This document shows positions 9,114 through 18,410 of a DNA stretch of 64,000 bases, in pieces (the stretch's first letter is position 1; each line of letters opens with the position of its first letter). The position numbers were made by a program, and so were the translations under genes. The DNA comes from Acidobacteriota bacterium (GTDB taxonomy: Bacteria; Acidobacteriota; Terriglobia; Bryobacterales; Bryobacteraceae). The notes beneath the pieces were generated by a model that worked only from the letters and a program-made list of their open reading frames with translations, was not told the DNA's origin and did not search any database. The stretch spans positions 1-64,000 of the forward strand of contig JAPKYZ010000020.1 in assembly GCA_026394055.1 (NCBI GenBank), written 5' to 3'.

Positions 9114-9729
9114 TTACTTCTCGCAGGACTCAGCAAAGACCGCTCCCTCACGGTCGCGGCTCGGTAGTGCATCTAGCCTTCTGAACCGCGCGCGCCAGCA
9201 AGCGGCCCCGGTTAACCCCCGTGCCCAGCATCGCCAACGTGAGCGCGGCCAAGCCGTAGCCGAATTCGCCATCGTCTACGCGGCCATTTTGCTCCCCGTG
9301 ACCTTCGCCATCATCTATACGGCGCTGCTGTTGTGGGTGTGGCACTCAATTGCTGACTTCACCCGCGAAGGCGCGCGCTATGCGGTGACGCACTGCTGGC
9401 AAAGCGGTGGCGGCAACGTCGTCAGCTGGATGCGCAACAACTCGCCCATCACCTGGGATCGTGACCAGTTCATCTCCGGCCCCGCCGAGATCACGGTCAG
9501 CTACTACTCCCGCAATGCCGATTCCGGGGCGCTCGAGGAATTCACCTGCGACGGCGAATGCAGCGTCAGCTGCGTGCCGGATCTGGTGAAGGTCTCCGTG
9601 TCGAACTATGAGTTCCGGGGCTTTGTGACCTACCTGGGACTGTCGCCCATCCGCATCCCCGATTTCCAAACCTCGCTCGCCGTGCAAAGCGCCGGCTGCG
9701 ACCCTGAGCAGGTGACCTGTGTACCGTAA
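9100..9729 (+). CDS. TadE/TadF-like minor pilin with a repeat-derived N-terminal extension
   Basis: The core begins near residue 47 with RERGQAVAEFAIVYAAILLP, the TadE leader and conserved Glu, followed by one helix and DFTREGARYAVTHCW. The C-terminal half has three cysteine pairs, suggesting disulfides in a pilus-associated protein. The unusual part is the first 40 residues: bases about 9131-9213 match the interspersed repeat seen near 28940 and 45315, so the leader ahead of the TadE motif is translated repeat DNA. The only good start is the ATG at 9100 inside the end of the previous gene; no ATG, GTG or TTG occurs in frame between it and the TadE motif. The long leader should still be cut off by the prepilin peptidase. 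Confidence 0.8.
   Translation: MAALSYFSQDSAKTAPSRSRLGSASSLLNRARQQAAPVNPRAQHRQRERGQAVAEFAIVYAAILLPVTFAIIYTALLLWVWHSIADFTREGARYAVTHCWQSGGGNVVSWMRNNSPITWDRDQFISGPAEITVSYYSRNADSGALEEFTCDGECSVSCVPDLVKVSVSNYEFRGFVTYLGLSPIRIPDFQTSLAVQSAGCDPEQVTCVP
9131..9213 (+). repeat. Interspersed REP/MITE-like repeat, copy A (core only, inside a coding region)
   Basis: The core contains GACCGCTCCCTCACGGTCGC and, about 30 bases on, CCGCGCGCGCCAGCAAGCGG. Both are shared with copies B (28869-29007, opposite strand), C (45249-45382) and, for the right half, D (45829-45872). GACCGCT and AGCGG-C at the two ends can pair, as can internal GGCTC with GAACC. The terminal arms seen in B and C are not recognisable here. 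Confidence 0.75.
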
Positions 9730-9741
9730 AGGAAAGCTTCT

Positions 9742-10914
9742 ATGTCCGTCTCATTGATTGTCGCCTCCGCCGATGAACGCTTCCGCGAGTCCGTGCGCGA
9801 GAACCTGTTGAACGTCCCCAACGGCAAGGTGGCCGCCGAGTTTCCCGAAGTCGCCGCCAATCTCTATATCCGCGTAATGCAGGAAGTGGAGCGCCACCCG
9901 GAAACGGCGCTGATGGTGGACTTGGCGAGCGATAGCGAAGCCGCGCTGAAGGCTTTGGAAAAAGTGAAGCAGGCCATTCCGGACCTCTATGTGATCGCCT
10001 CTAACTATCATGCCGATGGCGAATCCGTCATCGCCACCGTGCGTGCCGGAGCCAATGATTTTCTCTTGCAGCCGCTGAAGCGCACCGAGTTCCGCGACGC
10101 GATGGAGCGCCTGGGCCGCGCCCCGCGCCGCGTTTCGACCACGGCCAGTGGCCTGGGCAAGATGTACACCTTCCTGGGCGTCAAGGGCGGCGTTGGCACT
10201 ACAACGCTCGCGGTGAACTTTGCCAGCGTGCTCGCACAGCGCAAGCAGAACACGGTGATGATTGACCTGGACGTGATGGCCAACGACGTGGCCATGCAAC
10301 TGGGCGCCGCGCCGCAGTACACGCTGGCCGAGGTGGCGGAGAATCTCAATCGCATGGATCAAGCCTTGTTTGAAGGCTTCGTCACGCGGGACCCGTTGGG
10401 CTTCTATCTGGTGGGCCCGCCGGAGACGCTGGAGAACCGGCTCTACTTCACAGAGCCGATGTTCCGCGAGTTCTCGACGTTCCTGATTGAGAAGTACCAG
10501 TCCGTCGTCGTCGATGCGGGCAAGATGATCGCCGATGATCTGGTGTACGGCGCTCTGCAAAGCTCCGGCACCATTTTTCTGGTGATGACCCAAGAGTTCC
10601 CGGCCATCCGCAATGCCCAGCGCTACATCTCGTTCCTGATGCGCATGGGCTTCAATCAGGATCAGATCAAGGTGGTGGTGAACCACTACCGCAAGAAGCT
10701 GCCGGTTGGCTGCGCGTCGCTCGAACAGATTCAGCAGACGCTGAACCAGAACGTCTTTTACGGCATCCCGTCATCGCCCGCGATCCTGGAATCGATCAAC
10801 CGCTCGCGGCCCTTTGTCGCCAATCGCGAGGCCGCGGGCGAGCTGGACCGCGTCTTCCGCGCCTTTGTCGACAAAGCCACCGGGGGCAAGACGCCGCTGG
10901 CCAAAACCGCCTAA
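9742..10914 (+). CDS. cpaE: Pilus localisation ATPase CpaE/TadZ
   Basis: This 390-residue protein has an N-terminal receiver-like domain (residues 1-125, with LYVIASNYHADGESVI and AGANDFLLQPLKRTEF) and a C-terminal MinD/ParA-type ATPase domain from about 140. The P-loop is KGGVGTTTLAVNFA, the form lacking the second lysine that is usual in CpaE/TadZ, followed by MIDLDVMANDVAMQLG. In Caulobacter, CpaE positions the pilus secretion complex at the pole. The gene follows the TadE-like gene by 12 bases with AAGGAAAG as ribosome site and precedes cpaF. The receiver-like domain lacks a clear phosphoacceptor Asp, so it is probably structural. Confidence 0.9.
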   Translation: MSVSLIVASADERFRESVRENLLNVPNGKVAAEFPEVAANLYIRVMQEVERHPETALMVDLASDSEAALKALEKVKQAIPDLYVIASNYHADGESVIATVRAGANDFLLQPLKRTEFRDAMERLGRAPRRVSTTASGLGKMYTFLGVKGGVGTTTLAVNFASVLAQRKQNTVMIDLDVMANDVAMQLGAAPQYTLAEVAENLNRMDQALFEGFVTRDPLGFYLVGPPETLENRLYFTEPMFREFSTFLIEKYQSVVVDAGKMIADDLVYGALQSSGTIFLVMTQEFPAIRNAQRYISFLMRMGFNQDQIKVVVNHYRKKLPVGCASLEQIQQTLNQNVFYGIPSSPAILESINRSRPFVANREAAGELDRVFRAFVDKATGGKTPLAKTA

Positions 10915-10942
10915 TTCGAGAAACTAGAGAACTCACCACCGC

Positions 10943-12259
10943 ATGGCCTCGCGCACCACACCTCGACCCGCCACTGGCAGCGACCGCTGGTTCGGCATCA
11001 AGACCCAGATCCATGGGCGCTTGCTGAACTCGCTGTCGCCCGACCAGTTGCGGTCGCTGTCGAAGGACGGTGTGCGCGATCAGATCGGCGTCGCGGTCGA
11101 GAAGCTGATCCAGGAATCCGGCACGCCCATGACCATGGGCGAGCGCGACCGGCTGATCGAAGAGATCCTCGATGAGGTGTTCGGCCTCGGCCCGCTGGAG
11201 CCGTTGATGAAGGACCACACCATCTCCGACATCATGGTGAACGGCTTCGATTCGGTCTATGTCGAACGCGCTGGCCTGGTGGTGGAAACCAACGTCCGCT
11301 TCAAGGACCAAGCGCACGTCCGGCTAATCATTGACCGTATCGTCTCCAACATCGGCCGCCGTATTGACGATTCCTCGCCTATTGTCGACGCCCGCTTGCC
11401 CGACGGCAGCCGCGTCTGCGCGGTGATCCCGCCACTCTCGCTGATCGGCCCCGTGATCTCTATCCGCCGCTTCGGCAAGAAGCTGCTCTCGACGGATGAC
11501 TTGGTCCGCAATGAGACCTTCACCCGGCCCATGCTCGACTTTCTGGCGGGCTGCGTGGAGGCGCGGTTGAACGTTGTCGTGAGCGGCGGCTCGGGTTCGG
11601 GCAAGACCACGATGCTCAATACGCTTTCGCGCTTTGTCCGCGAATCAGAGCGCGTCGTCACCATTGAAGACACGGCCGAGCTCGCCCTGCAGCAGGAGCA
11701 TGTGGTGCGCCTGGAAACCCGGCAAACCAACATCGAAGGCGCGGGCGCGATCACGCAGCGGGACCTGGTGATCAACGCTCTGCGTATGCGTCCGGACCGC
11801 ATCATCATTGGCGAATGCCGTGGCCCCGAAGCGCTGGACATGTTGCAGGCGATGAACACGGGCCACGACGGGTCGATGACAACGACGCACGCCAACACGC
11901 CGTTCGATTGCTTCTCGCGCCTGGAAACCATGGTGATGATGGCCAGCCAGCACATCCCGGACAAAGTGATCCGCCACATGCTGGCCTCGGCGGTGCACAT
12001 CGTGGTGCAGACCGCGCGGCTGCCTGATGGCTCGCGCAAGATCATCGCCATTAGCGAGGTGACGGGCGTTGAAGGTGACCATATCGAATTGACCGAGCTG
12101 TTCACCTTTGAGCGGCACGGCGTCAGCGCGCGTGGCAAGTCCGTCGGCCGCTTTAAAGGGCAAGGCCACCGCAGCATCCACATGGACCGGTTGAAGGCCT
12201 ATGGCATCAAGCTGCCCGATTCGATCTTCTCCGACGAGTATGAGGTGAAGGACCGCTGA
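10943..12259 (+). CDS. cpaF: Flp pilus secretion ATPase CpaF/TadA
   Basis: The 438-residue product is a type II/IV secretion ATPase. Visible motifs are the N-terminal signature GLGPLEPLMKDHTISDIMVN, Walker A VVSGGSGSGKTTMLNTLS (about residue 213), the Asp box VVTIEDTAELALQQEHVVRL, Walker B-like MRPDRIIIGECRGPEALDML, and the His box TGHDGSMTTTHANTP. CpaF hydrolyses ATP at the cytoplasmic face to drive Flp pilin extrusion with TadB and TadC. The gene's stop overlaps the ATG of tadB by one base (12259), so the two are translationally coupled. Confidence 0.95.
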   Translation: MASRTTPRPATGSDRWFGIKTQIHGRLLNSLSPDQLRSLSKDGVRDQIGVAVEKLIQESGTPMTMGERDRLIEEILDEVFGLGPLEPLMKDHTISDIMVNGFDSVYVERAGLVVETNVRFKDQAHVRLIIDRIVSNIGRRIDDSSPIVDARLPDGSRVCAVIPPLSLIGPVISIRRFGKKLLSTDDLVRNETFTRPMLDFLAGCVEARLNVVVSGGSGSGKTTMLNTLSRFVRESERVVTIEDTAELALQQEHVVRLETRQTNIEGAGAITQRDLVINALRMRPDRIIIGECRGPEALDMLQAMNTGHDGSMTTTHANTPFDCFSRLETMVMMASQHIPDKVIRHMLASAVHIVVQTARLPDGSRKIIAISEVTGVEGDHIELTELFTFERHGVSARGKSVGRFKGQGHRSIHMDRLKAYGIKLPDSIFSDEYEVKDR

Positions 12260-13230
12260 TGTTCGTCATCACCGCATTTGTCATCTTTCTCGGTGCCTTT
12301 ATGGCGGCCGCCTACTATGCCTGGATCCAGCCGCAGCACCAGGTCAACGATGCGCTGGGCCGGCGGTTGCGCGAACTGCGCGTGCGGTCCGGTGCGGGCG
12401 CGCGTTCGGGCGGCAGTGACCTGGTCCGGCGGACGAACAAAGGCACGTTCGATTTTGTCGGTGAATTCTTCACTTTGTTCGGCCTGCTGCGCAAGCTGCA
12501 GGAAACCATTGATCAAGCGAATCTGAAGTACAAGGCCAGCACGGTCTTCGTCCTCTGTGTGGGAATTGCTCTGGTGGCCTATCTGTTCTTCGGCCTGCTG
12601 GGCTTGAAGATCTTGTCGCTGCGGGTGGTGTTCTCGTTGATTCTCGGCTACATCCCCATCTTCTATGTGAACAGCGTACGAGCGCGGCGCCTGGCCAAGT
12701 TTGAAGAACTGCTGCCGGACGCGATCGACTTATTCAATCGCTCCATGAAGGCGGGCCACAACCTGCAGGCCGGTCTCGAAACGATTGCCGGTGAAACACT
12801 GGACCCGGTGAAGATGGAGTTTCGCAAAGTGATGGAGGAACTCGCGCTGGGTTCGCCCACTGAGCAGGCCTTGCACCGGCTGGGCGCTCGGGTGCCCATC
12901 ATCGACCTGAAGTTCTTCATCACAGGTCTGATTTTGCAGCGCCAAACCGGCGCCAACATGGTGGACATGCTGGAGAATCTGGCCCTACTGATCCGCGAGC
13001 GGCTGAACCTGAATGCCAAGCTGAAGGCGGGTACTGCCCAACAGCGTTTGTCGGCGGGCTTGTTGTGTTCGATGCCGATTGTGGTGGGGTTGGGTTTCTG
13101 GGTGCTGAAGCCCGAGTTCATCGAAGTCCTCTACAAGGATGAGCGCGGCAGCATGATCCTCACTTACGCCATCGTTTCCGAGATTCTGGGCATTCTGGTC
13201 ATCCGAAAGCTGGCCAGTCCGAAATTCTAG
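12259..13230 (+). CDS. tadB: Tad secretion membrane protein TadB
   Basis: This 323-residue integral membrane protein belongs to the type II secretion GspF-like family. It has an N-terminal membrane segment, two central helices around residues 90-135, the T2SSF domain with LPDAIDLFNRSMKAGHNLQA and PIIDLKFFITGLILQRQTGA, and two C-terminal helices. TadB and TadC form the inner membrane platform that couples CpaF to the growing pilus. It is one base from cpaF and seven bases ahead of tadC, in the conserved tadA-tadB-tadC order. Confidence 0.92.
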   Translation: MFVITAFVIFLGAFMAAAYYAWIQPQHQVNDALGRRLRELRVRSGAGARSGGSDLVRRTNKGTFDFVGEFFTLFGLLRKLQETIDQANLKYKASTVFVLCVGIALVAYLFFGLLGLKILSLRVVFSLILGYIPIFYVNSVRARRLAKFEELLPDAIDLFNRSMKAGHNLQAGLETIAGETLDPVKMEFRKVMEELALGSPTEQALHRLGARVPIIDLKFFITGLILQRQTGANMVDMLENLALLIRERLNLNAKLKAGTAQQRLSAGLLCSMPIVVGLGFWVLKPEFIEVLYKDERGSMILTYAIVSEILGILVIRKLASPKF

Positions 13231-13237
13231 ACACCCC

Positions 13238-14167
13238 ATGCTGCTGCTCTTTTTCCTATTGACGACGCTGACCGTGGGGACACTGGTTTGGTCCGGCCTG
13301 ATGATCTTCCAGGAGCAGGAAGATCCGCTGGCGGACCGCCTGGAAGAGCTGCAATCTTCCGCCATGGCCACCGCCTCACGCGGGCCGCGGCGCCGCGCCG
13401 GGGGCGGGTTCTTTAACGGCGTGCTCTATGTGGTGAGCATCATCCCGGGCGGGGAAGACTACCTGTCGGAATCAGAAAAGGAGCTCAACCAGGCGGGCAT
13501 TCGCAACCGCGCCGCGTTGGCGCTTTACGTTTTGGGCTCGGTCGCTTTCACGCTGTCTCTGGTGGGCTTCTTTCTTTGGCTGGGCCGGGACAACCCGCCG
13601 ACCAACCGGTTTGGCGGCTTGATCGCAGCCGGCCTGCTGGGCTATCTGCTGCCGAAGCAAGTGCTCCACCGCCTGCTGAAGGCTTACCGCCAGAAGCTGC
13701 AGGAAGCTTTGCCGGATACGGTGGACTTGTTGGGCATCACCTTGGGCACGGGCCTGTCGCTTGACCAGGCGATGTTGCGCGTCAGCGAGGAAATGCAGTT
13801 CATCTACCCGCATCTGGCGGCGGAACTGTCTACCGTTGTCATGCAAGTGAAGGCTGGGCAGGAGCGTGCGAAGGCCTTTAATCAACTGGTCCGCCGCACC
13901 GGCATTGACGACATCAAGTCACTGGCGGCGATGATCATTCAAAGCGAGCGCTTCGGCACCAGCCTGTCGCAGGCCTTGAAAGTCTACGCCGACGCACTGC
14001 GCAACCGCCGCCGCCTGCGCGCGGAAGCGGCCATCGCCAAGGCCGGCATCAAGATGCTGTTCCCGATCATCATCTTCATCCTGCCGGTGCTGTTCGCCAT
14101 CACGCTGGGCCCGGCGGTGCTGACGTTCCTGGGTGGTGCATCGGGCATCGGCACGGCCGGCCGGTAG
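13238..14167 (+). CDS. tadC: Tad secretion membrane protein TadC
   Basis: A 309-residue T2SSF-domain protein, last gene of the pilus cluster. The domain shows LPDTVDLLGITLGTGLSLDQ, a stretch also present in TadB in modified form, and IDDIKSLAAMIIQSERFGTS, with hydrophobic helices at the N-terminus, about 90-135, and the C-terminus. It pairs with TadB as the membrane platform. An imperfect GC-rich dyad (GCCGG/CCGGC, 14169-14185) follows the stop but lacks a T-run, so I do not call it a terminator. No cpaA/tadV prepilin peptidase follows. Confidence 0.92.
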   Translation: MLLLFFLLTTLTVGTLVWSGLMIFQEQEDPLADRLEELQSSAMATASRGPRRRAGGGFFNGVLYVVSIIPGGEDYLSESEKELNQAGIRNRAALALYVLGSVAFTLSLVGFFLWLGRDNPPTNRFGGLIAAGLLGYLLPKQVLHRLLKAYRQKLQEALPDTVDLLGITLGTGLSLDQAMLRVSEEMQFIYPHLAAELSTVVMQVKAGQERAKAFNQLVRRTGIDDIKSLAAMIIQSERFGTSLSQALKVYADALRNRRRLRAEAAIAKAGIKMLFPIIIFILPVLFAITLGPAVLTFLGGASGIGTAGR

Positions 14168-14236
14168 CCGGTCCGGTACCGGCAGCCCACGGAAGCGGGC
14201 GCTGCGATATGCTTCCTTCTGATAGGAGCAAGTCGG

Positions 14237-16900
14237 TTGCGGTTTCTTGTCTCAGTTTTGCTGTTGTGCGGAGTGGTGAGCGCTCAAGCGCCTGCGCCCA
14301 CGCCATCCCCGCTGCCTCCCGCCGTCCTGCGGCAGAAGTGCGAAAGCTGCCACGGTGCGCGCAACCCGGCCTCCGGCTTCTCGATCCTCAGCACGGAGGC
14401 CATCCTTCGTGGTGGCAACAAACACGGCACCGCCATTGTCCCGGGCCATCCGGAGCAAAGCGCTCTGCTCAAGCTAATCGATGGCGACTTGACCCCGCGC
14501 ATGCCGATGGGCGGCGAACTGTCGAGTGTCGAGCGCCAGCAGATCGAACAATGGATCCGCACCCTGCCCGCTAGTGTGGCCAGTGCTCCTAAGCCGGATC
14601 AAAGATGGGCTTATGAGAAGCCGGTTGCCGCGCCCGTGCCGGAGGTAAAATCCACCGCGTGGCCTGCGGGCAATACGATTGATGCGTTTCTGCTGGCGAA
14701 GCTCGAAGCCAAAGGCCTGACGCCCGCGCCTGCCGCTGACAAACGCACGCTGGTGCGACGCCTCTATTCCGATCTGGTAGGCCTGCCCCCGACGCCCGCT
14801 GAGTTCGACGCCTTCATGAATGACAGCTCGCCCAAGGCGTATGAGACCTTGATCGACAAGCTGCTGGCCGACCCGCGCTATGGCGAACGCTGGGGCCGCC
14901 ACTGGCTGGACTTGGCGCGCTATGGCGAAACCAGCGGCCTCGAAGGTGACGGCGCGATCGGCAATGCCTGGCGTTATCGCGACTGGGTGATCAACGCGTT
15001 CAACCAGAACATGCCGTATGACCAGTTCGTCCGCCTGCAAATCGGCGGCGGCGACGAACATTCGAAGACCCGCAACAACTATCAGCCCGACGCGCAAGGC
15101 TACATCCCGACGGCCTTCCTGCGCCTCGCTCCGTGGGACCGCTCGAACCTGGTGGCCGCGGAAGTCCGCGCCAACTATCTGGCGGAAGTGACGACGGCGA
15201 CGGCGTCGGTCTTCCTGGGACTTTCGGTCGGCTGTGCCCGTTGCCACGACCACAAATACGACCCCATCCCCCAGCGCGACTTCTACCGCCTCCAGGCCTT
15301 CTTCCAGACCACGCAAGCCGCTCGCGATCTCGATGTGCCCTACAAGGACAAGACGTGGGCGGAGCGGGCCAAAACTAAGGCTGCGGAATATCGCGCCAAG
15401 GTGGACTCGGGGCCCGAAAAGAAGGATCTCGAAGCGTTCGAGAAAGTTCTGCTGGCCAAGCTGGTGGCGGCCCGCAAGAGCCAACCGGCCAAGGAGTTGA
15501 CGAAGGCCGATCTGCGCCTCGAACTGCGGCTGAAGGACACTCGCATCTTCACCGAGGGGGAACGGGAGCATCACGCGGATCTGCTCGAAAACGCGGACCG
15601 CACGCTCGACAAAGAAGAGCAGGATCTGCTGGAGGCTTACGAAGCGCAGCTGCTCACGAAGCTGAAGGCGGCCTACGCCAATGGCACTGATCCGGCGAAG
15701 CGCTTTGAGGCGCTGGGCGCGGCCGACGTGCGCCGTGAGGCGCTGGCGGAGTATTCCGGTAAGTCGATCTTCACGCTGGAAGAGAAGAACAAGTTCGCCG
15801 AACTGGACGGGCAGTTGGACATCTTCCGGCGCCGGATGGGCCGGTGGAATCAAGCAGTGCTCGCAGTGAGCCAAGTGCCCGGTCCGCCGTCCGGACCCGA
15901 CATCGCCCCCGCCCGCATTCTGATCCGTGGCGACTATCGCCAACCCGGAGACGCTGTGGAGCCGGGCTTCCTGTCGGCGATCACCGGCAACTCCAAACCC
16001 GCGAAGCTCGAAACCGACCGCTACCGCCAGTTCCCCACACGCGGCTGGCGCTTCACGCTGGGCCAGTGGTTGGCCTCACGCGACAATCCACTGACGGCGC
16101 GCGTGTTCGTCAACCGCGTCTGGCAACATCATTTTGGCGAGGGTATTGTCCGTACGACGAGCGATTTTGGCCGCAATGGCGACCGGCCCAGCCACCCGGA
16201 ACTGCTCGATCGTTTGTCGGTCGAGTTTATGGACTCGGGCTGGGACGTCAAGGCGCTCCATAAGAAGATGCTGCTCTCCCACGCCTATCGCCAAGCCGCC
16301 GACCACCCGGAAGATGCGAAGGCCGCAAAGGTGGACCCCGAGAACCGCCTCTTCTGGCGCTTCGGGCGGCGCCGCTTGGAGGCCGAAGTGATCCGCGATA
16401 GCATCCTCGCCGTCAGTGGCCGGTTGAATCTGGAAATGGGCGGACCCAGCGTCTTTCCGCCATTGCCGAATGACTTGGCCGACTTCGCGCGCTACGGCCG
16501 CACCGGCGGACTGATGTGGGAGCCCAATGAGAAGGAGGACGACGCGCGCCGCCGCTCCGTCTACATCTTCCAGCGCCGCTCCCTGCCGTTGCCGATGATG
16601 GCCGCCTTCGACGCGATCCCGTTCAGCGAATCCTGTGACCGCCGCAGCACCACCACCACGCCCCTGCAAGCGTTGGCCATGATGAATGGCGACCTGGTAC
16701 ACCAGGAAGCAGAAAGCCTTGCGCGCCGCGTGCGGCAGGAAATGCCAGAGCCAGCCCGTCAGCTGGATCATTTGTTCAACCTGGTGCTGAACCGCCGCGC
16801 TACGCCTGCTGAACGTCAACAGTTCCAGCGCCTGGACGCCACGCTCGAATCCGCCGCCCGCGTGCTGCTCAACTCCAATGAGTTTCTGTATGTCGAATAG
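14237..16900 (+). CDS. Cytochrome c-like DUF1549/DUF1553 protein (PSCyt type)
   Basis: The 887-residue product has a signal peptide, then a cytochrome c-like domain with a CESCH heme motif (about residue 33) and PRMPMGGELSSVE, where a Met can be the sixth ligand. Next comes DUF1549 with RYGERWGRHWLDLARYGETS and a second CxxCH in CARCHDHKYDPIP, then a charged helical insert of roughly 180 residues, and DUF1553 with RVFVNRVWQHHFGEGIV and DRRSTTTTPLQALAMMNGD. Such proteins are abundant in Planctomycetes and Solibacter-like Acidobacteria, paired with DUF1501 proteins; substrates are unknown, and a role in breaking down complex organic matter is only suggested. The start is TTG at 14237 behind AGGAG. 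The DUF1501 partner follows at 27 bases. Confidence 0.85.
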   Translation: MRFLVSVLLLCGVVSAQAPAPTPSPLPPAVLRQKCESCHGARNPASGFSILSTEAILRGGNKHGTAIVPGHPEQSALLKLIDGDLTPRMPMGGELSSVERQQIEQWIRTLPASVASAPKPDQRWAYEKPVAAPVPEVKSTAWPAGNTIDAFLLAKLEAKGLTPAPAADKRTLVRRLYSDLVGLPPTPAEFDAFMNDSSPKAYETLIDKLLADPRYGERWGRHWLDLARYGETSGLEGDGAIGNAWRYRDWVINAFNQNMPYDQFVRLQIGGGDEHSKTRNNYQPDAQGYIPTAFLRLAPWDRSNLVAAEVRANYLAEVTTATASVFLGLSVGCARCHDHKYDPIPQRDFYRLQAFFQTTQAARDLDVPYKDKTWAERAKTKAAEYRAKVDSGPEKKDLEAFEKVLLAKLVAARKSQPAKELTKADLRLELRLKDTRIFTEGEREHHADLLENADRTLDKEEQDLLEAYEAQLLTKLKAAYANGTDPAKRFEALGAADVRREALAEYSGKSIFTLEEKNKFAELDGQLDIFRRRMGRWNQAVLAVSQVPGPPSGPDIAPARILIRGDYRQPGDAVEPGFLSAITGNSKPAKLETDRYRQFPTRGWRFTLGQWLASRDNPLTARVFVNRVWQHHFGEGIVRTTSDFGRNGDRPSHPELLDRLSVEFMDSGWDVKALHKKMLLSHAYRQAADHPEDAKAAKVDPENRLFWRFGRRRLEAEVIRDSILAVSGRLNLEMGGPSVFPPLPNDLADFARYGRTGGLMWEPNEKEDDARRRSVYIFQRRSLPLPMMAAFDAIPFSESCDRRSTTTTPLQALAMMNGDLVHQEAESLARRVRQEMPEPARQLDHLFNLVLNRRATPAERQQFQRLDATLESAARVLLNSNEFLYVE

Positions 16901-16927
16901 CCTCCGGTTTGTCTTAGGAGCCACCGC

Positions 16928-18349
16928 ATGAAATCCCGCCGCCAACTACTGCTCGACTCCTACCTGGGCTTGGGCAGCCTCGCTCTAGCCGACCTGCTCG
17001 CCACCGATACCGCCTCGGCGGCCACACCGGAACAGCCGCTGACGCCCAAGCCCCAGCATCATGCGGCCAAGGCCAAGAACTGCATCTTCCTGTTCATGGA
17101 AGGCGGTGTCAGCCAGATGGACTTGTTCGATTACAAGCCGGAGCTGATCAAGCGGGCCGGGCAGCAGCTGCCCACCGCCGCCAATACGACGGGCGAAATC
17201 GCCACCTTCTCGGCCGCGCCCAACCGCATCATTCCGCCGTATTGGGATTTCAAGCAACACGGCCAATCCGGCCGCTGGATGTCGGCTCTGCTGCCGCACC
17301 TGTCCGGCGTGGCCGACGATCTCGCCTTCATTCACGGCGTCAAGGTGGACAACAACAACCACGGACCCGCCGTCTACCACTCGCTCACCGGCAACCAGTT
17401 CCCCGGCAGCGCCTCCATCGGCGCCTGGGTGACATACGGACTGGGCACGGAAAATCAAGACCTCCCCGGCTTCGTGGTGATGGGTGACCGCCGCGGGGCC
17501 ACCATCGGGGGCGCGGGTGTCTGGGGCAATGGCTTCCTGCCCGCGGCCTATCAGGGCACGCTGTTCCGCAATGGCGACACCCCGATTGTCGACCTGCACC
17601 GCCGCGCGCAGATGTCGCCCGAACAGCAGCGCCGTGAGCTCGATCTGTTGAACTGGATGAACCAGCGTCACAGCGCGGAGCGTACCAACACCTCCGAACT
17701 CGACGCCCGCATCGCGGCCTACGAACTGGCTTTCCGCATGCAGTCCAAGGCACCGGATCTGGTGGATCTGGGCCAGGAATCAGAGGCGACCAAGAAGCTC
17801 TATGGCCTCGACAATCCAGCCTCGGAGCCCTTCGGCCGCCAGTGCCTGCTCGCCCGCCGCATGGTGGAGCGTGGCGTACGCTTCGTCAAGCTATTGCACG
17901 GCGCCGGTGGGGACCGTTGGGACGACCACGGCAATATCAAAGAGCGCCTGCCCGTCCACTGCCGCGAGATTGACCAACCGATCGCGGGGTTACTGAAAGA
18001 CCTGAAGTCGCGCGGCTTGCTCGATTCAACGCTCGTGGTCTGGGCCAGTGAGATGGGCCGCACCCCGTTCGACAACAACCTGGTCACCGACAAACCCGGC
18101 CGGGATCACAACCAGTACGGCCTCGCGATCTGGATGGCCGGCGGCGGTATCAAGCCGGGTGCCACCTTCGGCGAAACCGATGATTTTTCGGTCCGGGCAG
18201 CCCAAGAAGAGATCCCCCTGCGCGACGTCCACGCCACACTGCTGCACCTGCTGGGCCTAAACCAGAACCGCCTCACCTACCTGCACGCCGGGCGCTATAA
18301 GAAGCTCACCGATATTGGCGGGCGGGTGATCAAGGAAGTGCTGGCGTAG
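16928..18349 (+). CDS. DUF1501 family secreted protein, partner of the DUF1549 gene
   Basis: The 473-residue protein has an N-terminal hydrophobic segment after SRRQ, plausibly a Tat-type or similar export signal. The DUF1501 (sulfatase-like, alkaline phosphatase fold) body shows NCIFLFMEGGVSQMDLFDYK, SLTGNQFPGSASIGAWVTYG, GRQCLLARRMVERGVRFVKL, and VWASEMGRTPFDNN, with GRDHNQYGLAIWMAGGGIKP near the end. The Asp/His residues in these motifs are those expected to bind metal in the alkaline-phosphatase superfamily, but no substrate is known. The gene follows its DUF1549/DUF1553 partner by 27 bases with AGGAGCC as ribosome site. A second pair of the same two families lies at 39343-42818. Confidence 0.85.
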   Translation: MKSRRQLLLDSYLGLGSLALADLLATDTASAATPEQPLTPKPQHHAAKAKNCIFLFMEGGVSQMDLFDYKPELIKRAGQQLPTAANTTGEIATFSAAPNRIIPPYWDFKQHGQSGRWMSALLPHLSGVADDLAFIHGVKVDNNNHGPAVYHSLTGNQFPGSASIGAWVTYGLGTENQDLPGFVVMGDRRGATIGGAGVWGNGFLPAAYQGTLFRNGDTPIVDLHRRAQMSPEQQRRELDLLNWMNQRHSAERTNTSELDARIAAYELAFRMQSKAPDLVDLGQESEATKKLYGLDNPASEPFGRQCLLARRMVERGVRFVKLLHGAGGDRWDDHGNIKERLPVHCREIDQPIAGLLKDLKSRGLLDSTLVVWASEMGRTPFDNNLVTDKPGRDHNQYGLAIWMAGGGIKPGATFGETDDFSVRAAQEEIPLRDVHATLLHLLGLNQNRLTYLHAGRYKKLTDIGGRVIKEVLA

Positions 18350-18410
18350 CCGACGTCCTGAGGCTCGGGCCCCGCCCGTCACTCCCAGACTGATAAACTG
18401 ACGGTTTCCC

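Noticed and set aside
14169-14185. GCCGG/CCGGC stem after tadC as terminator
   Set aside because: The stem is short and no T-run follows.
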